DNA of 39,265 nucleotides from Singulisphaera sp. GP187 (GCA_945907755.1 CAMDTN010000022.1:1-39265); one strand, 5' to 3'; shown: positions 8,601-18,158, counted from the stretch's first letter. Program-made: numbers and translations. The notes: generated by a model not told the origin, from the sequence alone.

Positions 8601-11412
8601 CTTCCCGGCGGGGAAGCTGAGCGTTGTCACGGGGCTATCCGGTTCTGGCAAGACGAGCTTGGTGTTCGACACCTTATTTGCTGAAGGCCAACGCCGCTTC
8701 GTTGAGTGCCTCTCCACTTATGCGCGGCAGTTCCTTGGGCGCTTGGAACGCCCGCCGGTAGATTCGATCGAGGGCTTGGCGCCAGCAATTGCCATCGACC
8801 AGAAAACCACAGGACGCAGCCCGCGCTCTACCGTTGCTACCGCCACCGAGATCCAAGATTATTTGCGTCTGTTGTTTGCGCGCTTAGGGACGGCGCATTG
8901 CCCCGGATGTGGTGCCGCGTTGCAAGCACACACAGCGGCTTCGGCAGCGCAGCAGGTGCTGCGCGCGTGTGCCAGCGCACGCGGCCGCGTGCTGGCGCCA
9001 TTGTTGGTGGCGTCGTTGGGGTTGAAGGCGGGCTTAGAACGGCCCAAGGACCTTGCCACCGGCGTCGCTTCGCTGAAGGCTGCGGGTTGGCGCCGAGTCC
9101 TACTGGACGGCGTGGAAACCGACCTCGACGAACCACTGCCGTCGTTGACCAAGGTGCGCGACATTTGGTTGGTGCTGGATCGCGTCGTGGTGAAAGCGAG
9201 TGCAGAGCAGCGTTTGCGCGAGGCCTTTGAAAACGGTTTTTCGCGCAGCGGTTGCGTGGCCTTCTTGCCAGAGCATGGCGCCATGCTTGTGTTCTCCACC
9301 AAACCGGCGTGCATCGCGTGCGGCACGGTGTTGCCAACGGAGCCGACGCCGCGACACTTTTCGTTCAACAGTCACCAGGGTGCTTGCAGTGCTTGCAAGG
9401 GGTTGGGCGAAACTCTGATTTGCGACCCTGAAAAACTGATTGTGCAACCTCGCGAGCCGCTGTTCGAAGGCGCCATGGTCGAGCGCCCGGGAGAATTTCT
9501 GTCGCGCAGCGATAGCTGGTTCCGAAGCACAGTGGCCGCGCTGGCGAAGAAATTGAAAGTGGACTTGGAGCTGCCGTGGCAGAAGCTGCCGAAAAAATTT
9601 CGTGACGCCGTCATGCATGGCAGCAACGAGGATCTCGGCGTCAAATTTGAAGGCACGCGCGAAGACCGCACCGAGAACTGGGAAATGAAAGTGAGTTGGA
9701 AGGGGCTGTGCCGCTATATCGAAGAGTGGCATCGCACTTCGGATAACCCCGGTTGGGTGGAGCAACTGGAACCGCTTTTGCGCCACGATGCGTGTGTCGC
9801 CTGTGCTGGCGAGAGATTGCAACCGATTTGGGGAGCCTTCCGTACCGGCGGGCGCACGCTGGGCGAAGTCACGCGCATGACTGTCGATGAAGCGCTGCAC
9901 TGGGTGGCGGCATCGCGCGACGCATTCAGCGCAGATCCCGCCGCATGGCGTGTCGCCGAACAGGTGCTGGGCGAACTCAAGCGCCGTTTGGATTTTCTTG
10001 CACGCGTAGGCCTGAGCTACCTCACTCTGGGCCGCTCTGCGGCAACGCTTTCCGGAGGCGAAGCGCAGCGCATTCGTTTGGCCACACAAATCGGCAACCA
10101 ACTGTGCGGCGTGTTGTATGTGTTGGATGAACCCACCATCGGGCTGCACCCGCGTGACACGCAGCGCTTGTTGGGCACGCTGCTGGCTTTGCGCGACCTT
10201 GGCAACACGCTGGTGGTGGTGGAACACGATCGCGACACCATCGCCGCTGCAGATTGGCTGGTGGATATGGGCCCCGGTGCGGGGCACCAAGGGGGCCAAG
10301 TGGTGTGGCAGGGTCTCCCAGCGCAACTGCCGCAAGTGGACTCGCTGACGGCGCAGTACCTCACGGGGCGCGCGCAGGTGTGCGCCGCGCGTGAGCGGCG
10401 CGCGTCCAGCGCCACACTGCGCCTTCAAGGGGCTCGCGCGAACAATCTGAAATCGGTGTCAGTGGACTTTCCGCTGGGTTGCCTTGTTGCTGTGACGGGC
10501 GTGTCGGGCTCGGGCAAGAGCAGTTTGGTCATGAGCGCACTGGCAGTGGCTCTCGGCGTTGCCAACGGAGACAAGAGCGTTGCGGGGAAACTCAAAGGAG
10601 TGACAGCGCTCACCGGTGCCGTGGTGGTGGATCAAATGCCACTGGGCACCAGTCCGCGCTCGAATCCGGCTAGCTACCTCGGCATTATGGATCGCATTCG
10701 CGATCTGTTTTCCGAAGCGACGCTAGCCAAACAGCGCGGCTACGGGCCTGGACGATTTTCCTTCAACACGCGCGAAGGCCGTTGCGCGGCTTGCGAAGGG
10801 CGCGGCAGCATGCTGGTGGAAATGCACTTCTTGCCAGATGTCGAGATAGTTTGCGAGCAGTGCAAGGGCAGCCGTTACAACCGCGAGACACTGGATGTGC
10901 TCTGGCGCAGCAAGTCCATCGCGGATGTGCTGAGCATGGAGGCCGAAGAGGCCGCAACATTCTTCGCGGGCCACGACCGGATTGCCACACCGCTGCGCCT
11001 GTTGGTCGAAATTGGCTTAGGTTATGTCTGTTTGGGGCAGAGCGCCACCACTTTGTCTGGTGGTGAAGCGCAACGCTTGAAACTGGCTGCGGAATTGACG
11101 GGCCGCGGCAGCGGCAAGCTGTATCTGCTGGATGAGCCAACCACTGGGCTCCATTTCGAGGATGTGCGCCGCCTCATGAGCGTGTTGCATCGACTGGTGG
11201 ACAGGGGGCACACTGTGGTATTGATTGAACACAATATGGATGTTGTTGTCGGGTGTGACCATGTCATCGACATGGGGCCCGAAGGGGGTGGCGGCGGCGG
11301 CGAGGTGCTGGCCTGCGGCACCCCGGAACAGTTGGCTCAGTGTCAAGAATCACACACGGCCCGGGCGCTTCAGCCATTGCTGAAGGCCCTGCAGGGAGAA
11401 GTTCACGCTTGA
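5650..11412 (+). CDS. uvrA: Tandem-duplicated excinuclease subunit UvrA (1,920 aa)
   Basis: UvrA finds DNA lesions and loads UvrB in nucleotide excision repair. Normal UvrA is about 940 residues with two ABC ATPase modules and works as a dimer; here two complete copies are fused. Four Walker A motifs are present near residues 33 (GVSGSGKSS), 643 (GVSGSGKST), 995 (GLSGSGKTS) and 1617 (GVSGSGKSS). Four ABC signatures ([56 protein letters not shown]) and four Walker B motifs ([48 protein letters not shown]) are intact, as are paired CxxC zinc sites in both halves (for example CEECGG and CAACEG). No half looks decayed. ATG 5650 begins the conserved [18 protein letters not shown] start; a GTG at 5623 is in frame but lacks support. 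Its TGA overlaps the next start (TTGA). Chlamydial UvrA has the same fused form. Confidence 0.95.
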   Translation: MSQRDIVVQGAREHNLKGIDVTIPRGSLTTVTGVSGSGKSSLAFDTIQREGQRRYVESLSAYARQFLGQSEKPRVDHVEGLSPTVSIDQKSVNSNPRSTVGTITEIHDHLRLLFARLGTPFCASCGKAVQSWSAAGIVDHIVAAHTGHQVTLLGTLVHERKGEYRKELEALRARGWVRARIDGEMRRLDEPLELARYERHSIEVVLDRVRITPELRARVAEAVEAGLGLGHAEIVVCVEGHPDERCSTARACPACNTSLGELEPRLFSFNSPQGACPQCDGLGESGVLDVGLVVPDKSLSIDAGAVAPSRARSFSLRWQLQPDLLRQVCKALKIRTHVAFAKLTEKEQRLLFHGAPGSSIPLKLSFKGERMSWSRKEKRVWQGLLPILEASRAKDGGKAIADYVRSGVCPACAGARLKPAALAVKFRGHNIHELALMSVAQLAAFVDGLHLDAREQLIGERLFQELRSRLAFLERVGLGYLSFIRSATTLSGGESQRIRLATQVGSQLRGVLYVLDEPSIGLHPRDNQRLIATLKDLRDAGNTVLVVEHDEETMARSDWLIDLGPGAGRDGGELLAAGTPAAVAASARSVTGAWLRHEQRMQPPAQRRVAAGPALRVRGARAHNLKSIDVTIPAGLLVCITGVSGSGKSTLVDDILRPALARHYHAAKAAPLEHDSIEGLEHFDKVVEIDQSPIGRTPRSNPATYTGVFDDIRTLFAELPEAKARGWKKGRFSFNVAGGRCEECGGAGVKLVAMHFLADVAVDCNACDGRRFTDATLELHWRGKTIAEVLSMTVAEALEFFAAQPRIRRGLHALERTGLGYVQLGQPSTTLSGGEAQRVKLATELQRPATGRTLYLLDEPTTGLHFADVARLVDTLQALVQAGNTVVVVEHNLDVVQCADWVIDLGPEGGDGGGSVVWQGPFDGLLQAQGSHTGVALAAHLRRTPLLDGSARAPQVGPITDRSLQGDVRVLGARLHNLKVTEARFPAGKLSVVTGLSGSGKTSLVFDTLFAEGQRRFVECLSTYARQFLGRLERPPVDSIEGLAPAIAIDQKTTGRSPRSTVATATEIQDYLRLLFARLGTAHCPGCGAALQAHTAASAAQQVLRACASARGRVLAPLLVASLGLKAGLERPKDLATGVASLKAAGWRRVLLDGVETDLDEPLPSLTKVRDIWLVLDRVVVKASAEQRLREAFENGFSRSGCVAFLPEHGAMLVFSTKPACIACGTVLPTEPTPRHFSFNSHQGACSACKGLGETLICDPEKLIVQPREPLFEGAMVERPGEFLSRSDSWFRSTVAALAKKLKVDLELPWQKLPKKFRDAVMHGSNEDLGVKFEGTREDRTENWEMKVSWKGLCRYIEEWHRTSDNPGWVEQLEPLLRHDACVACAGERLQPIWGAFRTGGRTLGEVTRMTVDEALHWVAASRDAFSADPAAWRVAEQVLGELKRRLDFLARVGLSYLTLGRSAATLSGGEAQRIRLATQIGNQLCGVLYVLDEPTIGLHPRDTQRLLGTLLALRDLGNTLVVVEHDRDTIAAADWLVDMGPGAGHQGGQVVWQGLPAQLPQVDSLTAQYLTGRAQVCAARERRASSATLRLQGARANNLKSVSVDFPLGCLVAVTGVSGSGKSSLVMSALAVALGVANGDKSVAGKLKGVTALTGAVVVDQMPLGTSPRSNPASYLGIMDRIRDLFSEATLAKQRGYGPGRFSFNTREGRCAACEGRGSMLVEMHFLPDVEIVCEQCKGSRYNRETLDVLWRSKSIADVLSMEAEEAATFFAGHDRIATPLRLLVEIGLGYVCLGQSATTLSGGEAQRLKLAAELTGRGSGKLYLLDEPTTGLHFEDVRRLMSVLHRLVDRGHTVVLIEHNMDVVVGCDHVIDMGPEGGGGGGEVLACGTPEQLAQCQESHTARALQPLLKALQGEVHA

Positions 11413-13124
11413 GTCAGGTTGCTGAAACACCGCGCGGAAAACCGCTCATCGTGCAGCGGGACCGGTGTGTTTTGCTGGACTTGCACGAAGCAGGCGCCGA
11501 AGAGGCGCGCGGAGAAATCTCGCGCTTTTCCGAGTTGATCAAGAGCCCCGAGCATTTGCACACATACCGCATCACCTCGCTTTCGCTGTGGAACGGCGCG
11601 GCGCGTGGCATCGACGCTTGTGAAGTTGCTGCGACCTTGGCGCGCTGGTCGCGCAACCCTGTGCCCAAAGAAGTGATGGTTTGGGTGGTGGAGGCCTTGG
11701 GGCGCAGCGGGCGCATCCGCATGGTTCGCCGAGACGGGCGCTTCGGATTGGAAACCGATCCAGAGACTTTCGCCAAGATTTCCGTGGTGCCCAGCGTTAG
11801 CGAATTGGTGGAGTATGCGGCCGATGGTTTCCTCGCTCTGCGCGAAGGCATGCGTGGGCTGGTGAAGCGGGCCTTGGTGCGCGTGGGCTATCCGGTGGAC
11901 GACATCGCTGGCTTCGAGGAAGGCGATCCATTGCCAGTGAGCCTGCGCGAGTGCGACGAGGACGGGCGCCCGTTCAAAGTGCGCGACTATCAGGAAGCCG
12001 CGGCGCAGGCGTTCTATGCCAACCGTTCTGAGCGCGGCGGTGCAGGCATCGTGGTGCTGCCTTGCGGCGCGGGCAAGACGCTTGTGGCCATTCGCGCGAT
12101 GGCGCTCTACGGCGTGCAGACATTGGTGCTCACCACAAACCGCTCTGCGGTTGCACAGTGGAAGCGCGAGTTGCTCTCGCGTACGAATCTGACCGCAGAC
12201 CAAGTAGGCGAGTACACCGGCGACACCAAAGAGGTGCGCCCAGTGACGGTCTCCACCTATCAGATCCTCACTTGGCGGCGCAGCGCCACCAGCGGTTTCG
12301 AACACCTTGAACTGTTCAACTCGAACAATTGGGGTTTGGTCATCTACGACGAAGTGCATTTGTTGCCGGCACCCGTGTTCCGCGTCACGGCAGATTTGCA
12401 AGCGCGGCGCCGCCTCGGGCTCACCGCCACGCTGGTGCGCGAAGACGGGCGCGAAGACGAAGTCTTCAGCCTCATTGGCCCTTGCCGCTACGACTTGCCT
12501 TGGCGCAATCTAGAAAAGCGCGGTTACATCGCGCAGGCGCGATGCATCGAAGTGCGCGTGCCATTTTCCAAAGAAGACCGGGAACTGTACGAAGACAGCA
12601 CGCGGCGTGAACGCGTGCGCCAGGCCGCCGAGAACCCCGAGAAACTCAAGGTACTGAAAGCGTTGTTGCGCCGTCACAAGCGCGACCGCGTCCTCGTCAT
12701 CGGTCAGTACACAGCTCAGTTGGAGACCATCAGCCAGGCTATCGGCGCGCCCCTCATCACTGGTGCTTCACCGAACGACAAACGGGAAGTGCTTTACGGG
12801 GCCTTTCGCCGCGGGTTGGTCCCTGTGTTGGTGGTTTCAAAGGTGGCGAATTTCGCCATCGACCTGCCCGATGCCAATGTTGCCATCCAAGTGAGTGGCA
12901 CTTTTGGGTCGCGCCAAGAAGAAGCTCAGCGTCTGGGGCGCGTGCTGCGAACCAAGTCCGATGGATCGGGCGCGCTTTTCTACGCAGTGGTCACAGAGAA
13001 TAGTCGCGATCAAGAATTCAGCGCTCACCGGCAGTTGTTTCTCGCCGAACAAGGGTATGCTTACGAAATCATGGATTCTGCCAATGTGTTCGCATCAACC
13101 CCTGAAGTAGCGATAGACCAGTGA
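11409..13124 (+). CDS. XPB/ERCC3-family DNA helicase
   Basis: A 571-residue superfamily 2 ATPase of the XPB type, related to the TFIIH translocase of eukaryotes and to archaeal XPB. Residues about 12-105 form an N-terminal domain also found in the next gene (LIVQRDRCVLLDLHE, then HLHTYRITSLSLWNGAARG, then NPVPKEVMVWVVE). Helicase motifs: I at PCGAGKT (Lys223), II at DEVH (314-317), III at LGLTATLVREDGRE, which includes the XPB RED tripeptide, and VI at EEAQRLGRVLR. The start is TTG at 11409, overlapping the uvrA TGA and 9 bases after AGGGAGA; the upstream in-frame extension runs inside uvrA and is not homologous. The last codons overlap the next start (GTGA). Context points to excision repair or repair linked to transcription. 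Confidence 0.9.
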   Translation: MSQVAETPRGKPLIVQRDRCVLLDLHEAGAEEARGEISRFSELIKSPEHLHTYRITSLSLWNGAARGIDACEVAATLARWSRNPVPKEVMVWVVEALGRSGRIRMVRRDGRFGLETDPETFAKISVVPSVSELVEYAADGFLALREGMRGLVKRALVRVGYPVDDIAGFEEGDPLPVSLRECDEDGRPFKVRDYQEAAAQAFYANRSERGGAGIVVLPCGAGKTLVAIRAMALYGVQTLVLTTNRSAVAQWKRELLSRTNLTADQVGEYTGDTKEVRPVTVSTYQILTWRRSATSGFEHLELFNSNNWGLVIYDEVHLLPAPVFRVTADLQARRRLGLTATLVREDGREDEVFSLIGPCRYDLPWRNLEKRGYIAQARCIEVRVPFSKEDRELYEDSTRRERVRQAAENPEKLKVLKALLRRHKRDRVLVIGQYTAQLETISQAIGAPLITGASPNDKREVLYGAFRRGLVPVLVVSKVANFAIDLPDANVAIQVSGTFGSRQEEAQRLGRVLRTKSDGSGALFYAVVTENSRDQEFSAHRQLFLAEQGYAYEIMDSANVFASTPEVAIDQ

Positions 13125-15142
13125 GTCTGCACGACTACATCAACACGCTGGGGCAGACAGAGATCTCTGACCTGTGGCGGCACTGGAATGGTGGCACTGA
13201 GCCCGCGCGCATGGCGCACGACGCGCTGCGCCGCGAAGTGGTGCGCCTGATGAGTGATGTCGGCCGCGTGCGCCAGCGGGTGCGTGAGCTGCCACCGCGT
13301 TGCCGCGAATTCCTGTTCTGGTTGGTGCGTCAGCCGCAGCATGCGATGCCGCTGAGTAAGTTCGAAAGCCAAGAGACGGATTGCCCCTTGTCGCTAACGG
13401 AAATCGAATCGGCGCGCGCCACGCTCCGCCGCCGCGGTTTCGTTTTGGAAAGCCGCGACATGGATTGGACCCATTTCCAAGAGCCGATGCTGAATGTGCC
13501 CGACGACCTCGCGGCGCTGGTCTTAGGCCACACCAACAGTTTGGGCAACGGGTTGGAAACTGTATTCACGCTGCGCGGCTTCTTGAAGTCCGTGCCGCGA
13601 CGCGATTTGGAAGCGCGCTTGGCGGACTTGGGGCTCCCGGCGGCGTTGGCGGCGGACCCTGCTGCGTTGGTCGAGCGCGTGGCTGACGGCGACACCATTG
13701 CGCGCTTGTTCAGTGCCATCCAAGATCCAGCCGTTCGCGAAGTCGCTGAACTTGTGCTGAAAGACCATGGCGGCCTTGGCGAATTGCGCCACCTGGAACG
13801 CCTCGGCGTGCGTTGCCCTGACTCAGAACACGTGCGTGTCGAGCTGGAGCGCTGTCTCTTGGGCACGGTGATGCGCGGCGACCTCACCGACATCGGCGTG
13901 CAGTTCAGCGCGGGCTCGGTCATTCTCTTCTTGGATATCATTCGGCCCGCGCTGGTGGGCAAAGTCACTGAATACAGCGAGGAGGTTCTGGCGACTGCGC
14001 CGGACATTCTCGCGGACATCAATGCGGCGAAGACCTACATTGATCACCACGCGGTGCGCACCACGCGCGACGGCACTTTGTACCGCGCCACGCTACGCAA
14101 GATGGAAGAAGAATCTTTGTCGCCGGGCGATCGGCCTTTCGGCGCGGAGGCATCGCTCGCTTTCATTCTCCGTTTCCTCGAAGAGGAGGGCCTCATCCGC
14201 CCTGATGCCGAATCTCGAATGCGCACTTCGGAGGCGTGGGACGCCTTCGCTCTTCGCGGGCCCGTAGAGCGCACGGAAATGTTGCTGTCGTTTGTGTCTA
14301 ACGACAACACGGAAGTGCGTGCGCCCGCACACATCGCTAGCTTGCGCAAGGCCTTGTTGGCACAACTGCAAGACTTAGGGCGCTGCCCGTCCTTGGCAAT
14401 GAAGCCCTTAGCATTGCTGGCGCGCAACGCATGGTTGGCGGGGATGGACCGCGCCAGTGCGGCGGAGCGCTTCCAACGCCGTTTCAAGCGCGCTCCTGTG
14501 ACCACATTGCCAACCCCAGCGGTGTTGGCACGCGATCTGGTGGAGTTCTGCGGCGCAGGCTTGTGGAATGCAGGCGTTGCCGAACTGCGTTGCGACGAAT
14601 TTGGGCCAGAGGCTATGCGACTAACGCGCGTTGGGGCTGCGGTGTTGGGCTTGCCCGTGGAGGAATCTGACGCCGGTGCCGGTGCGCTGCTCGTCACCCC
14701 GGACTTCGAAGTCATTGTCTACCCAGAATTGTGCGGGGTAGATCTGCTGCACGAATTGGCGCGCTTTGCCCGCCGCGAAAAAGCCGACTACATCCTGCAC
14801 TACCGCATTTCGGAACGCTCGGTGCACGAAGCAGCGGCTGGCGGCATGACGGCGGAAGAGATGCTGTCCGTGCTGGCGAACAACGCACGCCACGAAGTTC
14901 CGAACAATGTGCAGCAGTCTGTGCGTGGCTGGGTCGAGGCCGTGACGGTGTTGCAGGTGCGCCGCGGGGTTTTAGTGACAGCTCCCAGTGAAGCTTGTGC
15001 CGACCGCGCCTTGCGCGTGCGCGAGTTGCGCGGCGTCGTGCTGGACAGGCTGAACTCGGTCACGCTGCTCTTAGGCGAGGACCCCACTGCGCCCCGCATC
15101 GCTGAAGCGCTACGCAGCGCAGGCTTTTTCCTGCGGGGCTAG
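13121..15142 (+). CDS. XPB-partner protein with helicase-associated (PF13625-like) C-terminal domain
   Basis: A 673-residue protein with no helicase motifs. Its residues about 523-615 are clearly related to the N-terminal domain of the XPB helicase encoded just upstream: LLVTPDFEVIVYPE aligns with LIVQRDRCVLLDLHE, then YILHYRISERSVHEAAAGG with HLHTYRITSLSLWNGAARG, then HEVPNNVQQSVRGWVE with NPVPKEVMVWVVE. This is the pattern of the XPB/Ssl2-associated domain (PF13625, named from memory). The rest is helical and winged-helix-like (about residues 40-350) without a motif I can name. GTG at 13121 overlaps the XPB stop (GTGA), so synthesis of the two is coupled. By analogy with p52 in TFIIH, which holds XPB through matching domains, I infer that it binds and regulates the helicase. 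Similar proteins occur in actinobacteria. Confidence 0.75.
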   Translation: MSLHDYINTLGQTEISDLWRHWNGGTEPARMAHDALRREVVRLMSDVGRVRQRVRELPPRCREFLFWLVRQPQHAMPLSKFESQETDCPLSLTEIESARATLRRRGFVLESRDMDWTHFQEPMLNVPDDLAALVLGHTNSLGNGLETVFTLRGFLKSVPRRDLEARLADLGLPAALAADPAALVERVADGDTIARLFSAIQDPAVREVAELVLKDHGGLGELRHLERLGVRCPDSEHVRVELERCLLGTVMRGDLTDIGVQFSAGSVILFLDIIRPALVGKVTEYSEEVLATAPDILADINAAKTYIDHHAVRTTRDGTLYRATLRKMEEESLSPGDRPFGAEASLAFILRFLEEEGLIRPDAESRMRTSEAWDAFALRGPVERTEMLLSFVSNDNTEVRAPAHIASLRKALLAQLQDLGRCPSLAMKPLALLARNAWLAGMDRASAAERFQRRFKRAPVTTLPTPAVLARDLVEFCGAGLWNAGVAELRCDEFGPEAMRLTRVGAAVLGLPVEESDAGAGALLVTPDFEVIVYPELCGVDLLHELARFARREKADYILHYRISERSVHEAAAGGMTAEEMLSVLANNARHEVPNNVQQSVRGWVEAVTVLQVRRGVLVTAPSEACADRALRVRELRGVVLDRLNSVTLLLGEDPTAPRIAEALRSAGFFLRG

Positions 15143-15175
15143 TCCACCGCGGTGTGCGCCGCCGCGTCCCAACGG

Positions 15176-17395
15176 TCAGGCCAAGCCGTCAGCGACGCTA
15201 AGGATGTTCCAGCGCGTCTTGCCCGCGCGGTTTTCGAGTTCGAAGCTGTCGCCAGCCTTCTTGCCGATGATGGCCATGCCGAGGTCGGACTGATACGAAA
15301 TGCGACCGTGGCCCGGGTCGGCTTCCCATGGGCCTAAGAGGACATAGGACTCCGCCGCGCCCGCATCCGAGCGCAGCGCCACACGGCTGCCCAGCGACGC
15401 ATGCACGCCATCTTGCTTGCCACGCTCGATGACCCGTGCCCGCGCGAGATCGGCGCCCAGCTCTTCCGACTGGTGCGTCAGGCGCGATTGTTTCTCGATA
15501 GCGGCTGTCCACTCGGAGTTTTCTGAAAGGTCGCCATAGCTGGCGGCGCGTCCGATCTCCGTCGCGTTTTCTGGGATCTGGCGGTTGACCAAGTCTTCGA
15601 ATTCCTGGCGCTTGCGCAGAAGCCCGGCCTCGGTGCAATACAAAATCGATGGGTCGGTCAGCGAGTTGGTGGGGGTACTGGCAGCAACAGTGCCGCCGGC
15701 TTGCATGCGGCCAAGTTCTGGGCGGGCACGGAACATACGCGCCAGCATTTGGTCGCGCGTTTCGCCGTAGACGCTGCGGTGGTTGCGCAGCATGCTGGCT
15801 GCGTTGCTGCCGACTTCGGCACTGCATGAAAGGAAAGCGTTGCGCACGAATTCGTAGTCGCGGGACTGGAACAGCGAAACCAAGCTGCGGCCCAGACGCT
15901 TTTCGTCTTCGCCCTTGTCTCCTCCCAGCGTGAGCGACTCGTGCAACGACAGCGCCTTCTCGAACAGCGTGATCAGGCTTTCCGAAGGAATCTGTTTGGG
16001 CAATCTGCCGGCGATGGAATCGCGCAGGTACCAGAGGAATGCCGCTGGATGATCTTTGAAGCGCTCGCTGATCTTGCGCATCACCGCTTGAGCGCTTGCG
16101 ACATCGCCAGCCAGCAACAGATCGGCCAAGCCCTGCTCGGCCGTTTCGGCCTCACCGTTTTCGATGAGAGCCACGCAATAGCTGAGCCAGTTTGCGCCCA
16201 ACTTCGGTTTCAGAATCAACACGGCGGATTGGCGATGCCCGTTCACGGGGATCTCGCTGACCGCGGCCAGCACCTTCGCCGGATTCTCACAAAGCAGCTC
16301 GGGCACCATTTCTGCTGGGATGGCGAGCTCTGGCACGAAGGCCTTACACTCGGCCAGCAAGAAGGCCAGCGAAATGCGGCAGCCGCGGTTGAAACCACGC
16401 GCCTGTTCGATCATGCGCTGCGCCACCGCCCGCACCGCTTCTGGGCCTTCTGGCTGATTGCGTGCTTCGGCCAACAGTGTCTTCAGGTACTTCAGACGCT
16501 TGTCGTCGTTGTCGAGCAGAGCAAGGTCGCGCAAGCAAGTGCTGGCATAGCCGCGGTCGGTTGCCGAGAACTCGATCATGGGGTTCGCGCCGGGCGCAAT
16601 CACCATATCGGGAGCAGCCTTTACAAGCACCTTGGCCTTATTCCAGAATGAAGACCACTTGTCCTGCGGGATCAGCGTGGGCGAGAGTCTGTCGCGCACT
16701 TCGCGCAAAGTGGCCTTGCCGCCGCGGCTCTTCACCGCTGCACGGATCAGGGCCACCGGATCTGTTTCCAGCAAACGTTGGATTTCTGGCTGGCGGTCGA
16801 AGCGCAGTGCGCGCAAGTCATCGGCTTCGATGAACTGAGTGACTTTGGCGGCCATCTCCAAGTTCATGCGCCGCCCGCGAGTGGACTCGAAATCCATCAC
16901 TACGAGCATTTCTAGGAAATCGACAGTGAGCACGCGCCCCGCACCCCAGCCGGCTGGGTGGAACAGATAGCGCCCCGGACTGAAACCGAGAAAAGTCTCG
17001 AGCTTATCGACGCTCGGTTTGATTTCGCCGCCACTGTCGAGCCCGCTCTTTTCCAAGAGAATTGGTAAGCGTTCATCGTTGGCATACAGCGCCTTGTAGG
17101 CAGTGAGCAGCCCTGAACGCAGCCCCTTTTCGCGCGGATTCAGGCTAGCGAGGCGGCGCAGCGCGATGATGGCTTCTGCGAAGAGCTGGCGTTCCAGCAG
17201 CACTGGTGACAAGGCACCAAGAAAGGTGCTGGCTTTGTCCATCAGGCCTTTGGCGTGAAGCGCGTCGATACCAGCGATAAAGGCGCGTATCTCGCCTGGC
17301 TGGTTCTCCATCATGTCCACCCAGAGATCCTCGAAGGCTTTGAGTTCGTTGCGTTCGGCGGTCTCGCGGAGGCGTCGGGCGAGGGAATGAGTCAT
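15176..17395 (-). CDS. greA: Transcription elongation factor GreA with a very long N-terminal extension
   Basis: A 739-residue protein. The last 160-170 residues are GreA: the coiled coil with the acidic tip GRAASYGDLSENSEW (the Asp and Glu that reach into the RNA polymerase channel are kept), then the FKBP-like domain (GSRVALRSDAG, YVLLGPWEADPGHGRISYQSDLGMAIIGKKAGD). GreA rescues backtracked polymerase by stimulating RNA cleavage. Ordinary GreA has about 158 residues; the first 570 here are extra. They contain TPR-like helices and, near residues 143-190, a small beta-rich segment (YLFHPAGWGAGRVLTVDFLEMLVVMD) reminiscent of a CarD/SH3-like polymerase-binding fold. Chlamydial GreA proteins are also about 715 residues long with such an extension. 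The gene is convergent with the uvrA operon, 33 bases away. Confidence 0.9.
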   Translation of the reverse strand: MTHSLARRLRETAERNELKAFEDLWVDMMENQPGEIRAFIAGIDALHAKGLMDKASTFLGALSPVLLERQLFAEAIIALRRLASLNPREKGLRSGLLTAYKALYANDERLPILLEKSGLDSGGEIKPSVDKLETFLGFSPGRYLFHPAGWGAGRVLTVDFLEMLVVMDFESTRGRRMNLEMAAKVTQFIEADDLRALRFDRQPEIQRLLETDPVALIRAAVKSRGGKATLREVRDRLSPTLIPQDKWSSFWNKAKVLVKAAPDMVIAPGANPMIEFSATDRGYASTCLRDLALLDNDDKRLKYLKTLLAEARNQPEGPEAVRAVAQRMIEQARGFNRGCRISLAFLLAECKAFVPELAIPAEMVPELLCENPAKVLAAVSEIPVNGHRQSAVLILKPKLGANWLSYCVALIENGEAETAEQGLADLLLAGDVASAQAVMRKISERFKDHPAAFLWYLRDSIAGRLPKQIPSESLITLFEKALSLHESLTLGGDKGEDEKRLGRSLVSLFQSRDYEFVRNAFLSCSAEVGSNAASMLRNHRSVYGETRDQMLARMFRARPELGRMQAGGTVAASTPTNSLTDPSILYCTEAGLLRKRQEFEDLVNRQIPENATEIGRAASYGDLSENSEWTAAIEKQSRLTHQSEELGADLARARVIERGKQDGVHASLGSRVALRSDAGAAESYVLLGPWEADPGHGRISYQSDLGMAIIGKKAGDSFELENRAGKTRWNILSVADGLA

Positions 17396-17527
17396 AGGTG
17401 TCTGCTAAGGCCCGCGTCGGGGCCGGGGATGGTACCAAGGGCTTTGTGCCTGACCATGGCGCCGCGGGGGCTTTACTGTGGTGCTGCGGAGGGATAAACC
17501 CGCTTGTCGCTTGCGACGGAGGCCGCC

Positions 17528-17746
17528 ATGAACATTGACCCCGCCTTGTTGGATCTGTTGCGTTGCCCGGAATCGCGAGCGCGCTTGGTTCTTGATGGAC
17601 TCTGGCTGGTGAGCACGGACGGGCAGACGCGCCGCCGCTACCGCGTTGAGGCCGGCATTCCTGACATGATTCTTGAGGATTCCGAGGTGCTGTCCGAGAC
17701 GGACTGGGCCTCGGCCATGCATCGCGCGGGCGCGAGCCGTGGCTGA
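17528..17746 (+). CDS. Trm112-like small protein
   Basis: A 72-residue protein with the Trm112/YcaR layout: MNIDPALLDLLRCPESRARL, a beta hairpin, then YRVEAGIPDMILEDSE. Eukaryotic and archaeal Trm112 activate methyltransferases that act on translation components; the bacterial role is less clear. Only one Cys is present (in LRCPES), so the zinc site typical of some family members is not complete. ATG 17528 follows GGAGG by 4 bases. Its end overlaps the GTG start of the next gene by 8 bases, which suggests coupled translation. Confidence 0.8.
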   Translation: MNIDPALLDLLRCPESRARLVLDGLWLVSTDGQTRRRYRVEAGIPDMILEDSEVLSETDWASAMHRAGASRG

Positions 17747-18077
17747 CACCATCTTCGGACGCATCCTGCGTGGCGAAGTCCCAGCGCACTTCTTGCACCA
17801 AGATGAATTGTGTGTGGCTTTCGCCGACATCGCCCCACAAGCGCCGTTTCATGTATTGGTGGTGCCGCGCAAGGCAGTGGTGAATATCGGCGCTGCTACC
17901 GAAGTTGAACGCGATCTACTGGGGCATTTGCAGTTGGTAGGTGCGCAATTAGCGCGCGCTGCAGGGCACGACAATTTCCGCATGGTCACGAACAGCGGAG
18001 CCGAAGCGGGACAGTCCGTGATGCACCTGCACATTCATGTGCTGGCCGGGCGCGCGTTCAAGTGGCCGCCCGGTTGA
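17739..18077 (+). CDS. HIT-family nucleotide-binding protein (HinT-like)
   Basis: A 112-residue histidine-triad protein. The N-terminus has the usual TIFGRILRGEVPA, followed by VAFADIAPQAPFHVLVVPRK. The triad is MHLHIHVLAGR near residues 98-108 (His-x-His-x-His followed by two hydrophobic residues). HinT enzymes hydrolyse adenosine phosphoramidates and lysyl- or aminoacyl-adenylates. The GTG start lies inside the end of the Trm112-like gene, gives the normal family length and begins MADTIFG. The protein ends KWPPG, like other short HIT proteins. Confidence 0.92.
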   Translation: MADTIFGRILRGEVPAHFLHQDELCVAFADIAPQAPFHVLVVPRKAVVNIGAATEVERDLLGHLQLVGAQLARAAGHDNFRMVTNSGAEAGQSVMHLHIHVLAGRAFKWPPG

Positions 18078-18129
18078 GGCCGCCGCAGCAGCGCCGCCAG
18101 TGCGTGATGCAGCGCATCGGCCGCCCGGC

Positions 18130-18152
18130 CCGTTGCGCAGAACGCGCAACGG
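18130..18152 (-). terminator. GC-rich hairpin between the HIT gene and tRNA-Leu
   Basis: A 9-bp perfect stem CCGTTGCGC / GCGCAACGG around a 5-base loop. It begins 6 bases past the 3' end of the minus-strand tRNA and 53 bases past the plus-strand HIT stop, so it could end both transcripts. There is no U-rich tail on either strand. Confidence 0.45.
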
Positions 18153-18158
18153 AAGAGA

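Noticed and set aside
11340-11408. Upstream extension of the XPB helicase
   Set aside because: It lies inside uvrA's coding sequence and lacks similarity; TTG 11409 has a well-spaced Shine-Dalgarno.
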